From contig JAWCLZ010000041.1 of NCBI GenBank assembly GCA_038850275.1, forward strand, positions 1 to 6,761: a stretch of 6,761 nucleotides of DNA, in the 5' to 3' direction. Shown here in pieces: positions 6,073 through 6,761 of this stretch (position 1 is its first letter; every line of letters starts with the position of its first letter). The stretch comes from JAWCLZ01 sp038850275. GTDB taxonomy: Archaea > Halobacteriota > JAWCLZ01. The translations under genes and the position numbers were made by a program. The notes under the pieces were generated by a model that searched no databases, was not told where the DNA came from, and saw only the letters and a program-made list of their open reading frames with translations.

Positions 6073-6761
6073 TCTCTCACCCCAATGAATTCAAAGTCTT
6101 TAATTTCCCTTTTTTCAATTTTTTCAACAATTGTTTCAAAATCTGTTACTCTGACATCTCTCCCTCCAAGGCCAAGAATAAAGCCATAGATTTTTAAATT
6201 CATCTCAAAGAGAGCACTCCTAATTTCAGAAAAAACCGGGCCACCAATACCTCCAAGTGAAATACTTCTATCAACTATCCCTATAACGCTTGCATTTCTA
6301 ACAGCTTCCTTTAATTCCTCAAATGGAAATGGTCGAAAAAGCCTCAGATTCAATAAACCAATTTTTTTACCTTTTGCTCTCATTTTATTAATAGCAGTCC
6401 TAGCGGTACCAGCAATTGAACCCATTGTCAAAATTAGAATTTCTGAGTCCTCAGTTTTATAACCTTCAACCGGAGTATAGGGTCTTCTAGTTTGCTGTTT
6501 AAATTCATCCCATATTTTGCAGATTATCTTTTTTGACTCTCTCAAAGCCATATCCTGTTGCTTTTTAATTTCAAAGTAGATCTCCGGTGTGCCTACAACA
6601 CCTATTGAGATAGGGTTTTTAGGATCCAATTTGAACTTTGGCTTTAATCTCGGTAAAAATTTTTCAACTTGTTGTTTGGATAGCAATTGAATTGGGTCTA
6701 CCATATGGGTTAGTATAAATCCATCTAGATTGAGCATAACAGGTAGAGCAACGCTTGCTGC
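6066..6761 (-). CDS. porA: Pyruvate:ferredoxin oxidoreductase (pyruvate synthase), alpha subunit, C-terminal part (5' cut by window edge)
   Basis: The alpha subunit supplies the pyrimidine-binding half of the TPP site and works with PorB. The frame is open from the right edge (AASVALPVMLNLDGFILTH) to the TGA at 6068-6066, giving 231 residues, about the last 60% of a typical PorA of roughly 390 aa. The visible part holds the end of the pyrimidine-binding domain, a linker with FLPRLKPKFKLDPKNP, and the domain II / transketolase C-terminal-like region with ILILTMGSIAGTARTAINKM, GLLNLRLFRPFPFEELKEAV and IVDRSISLGGIGGP. The first Met at 6737 lies inside the conserved domain and is not the start. 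The gamma and delta subunits, usually adjacent, would lie beyond the window edge. No frameshift is seen. The 3' end overlaps porB by 7 nt. Confidence 0.93.
   Translation of the reverse strand, partial: AASVALPVMLNLDGFILTHMVDPIQLLSKQQVEKFLPRLKPKFKLDPKNPISIGVVGTPEIYFEIKKQQDMALRESKKIICKIWDEFKQQTRRPYTPVEGYKTEDSEILILTMGSIAGTARTAINKMRAKGKKIGLLNLRLFRPFPFEELKEAVRNASVIGIVDRSISLGGIGGPVFSEIRSALFEMNLKIYGFILGLGGRDVRVTDFETIVEKIEKREIKDFEFIGVREC
6077..6081 (-). promoter_or_regulatory. Ribosome binding site of porB inside the porA 3' end
   Basis: GGTGA on the minus strand, within the last codons of porA, sits 4 nt before GTG 6072 and 16 nt before ATG 6060. The spacing favours the GTG start and a translationally coupled overlap with porA. 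It is the same motif and spacing as at the next gene. Confidence 0.55.

Overview
This AT-rich window most likely comes from an archaeon with methanogen-like or related anaerobic metabolism. The evidence is a four-subunit-type pyruvate:ferredoxin oxidoreductase, a large heterodisulfide reductase A (HdrA)-type flavoprotein carrying an MvhD domain, a short-form ThiC, and GGTGA-type ribosome binding sites. The assignment is inference: HdrA-like proteins and POR also occur in anaerobic bacteria. Every recognisable gene lies on the minus strand, so transcription runs from the right edge to the left.

Right part (6761 to 1752): a tight operon. The 3' part of porA enters from the right edge, overlaps porB by 7 nt, and porB is followed after 1 nt by one very large HdrA-family gene (about 1128 aa). 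Both internal starts sit exactly 4 nt after a GGTGA motif, which points to translational coupling. The large protein is a tandem fusion. An N-terminal HdrA flavin module carries an inserted ferredoxin domain. It is followed by a second, nearly complete HdrA that has the HdrA N-terminal domain and the C-terminal 2x[4Fe-4S] ferredoxin but has lost the inserted ferredoxin. An MvhD [2Fe-2S] domain ends the chain. POR would exchange electrons with ferredoxin during pyruvate oxidation or synthesis, and the HdrA-HdrA-MvhD protein is a plausible electron hub acting with it, perhaps in flavin-based bifurcation or confurcation. No hdrB, hdrC, hydrogenase or formate dehydrogenase gene is in the window, so the partner is unknown.

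Middle (about 746 to 1751): about 1 kb without an intact recognisable gene. It holds short coding-like fragments on both strands broken by stops and frame changes, a perfect 19-bp tandem duplication, a 10-bp tandem duplication and an imperfect hairpin. It reads as a zone of gene decay.

Left part (745 to 1): the body of thiC (HMP-phosphate synthase, thiamine pyrimidine pathway) runs off the left edge. Its frame is open for 248 codons but has no usable start. The normal N-terminal region of roughly 70 residues is missing, and three consecutive stops and an A8 homopolymer lie at the break. This is a recent pseudogene, a frameshifted gene, or a sequencing or assembly error.
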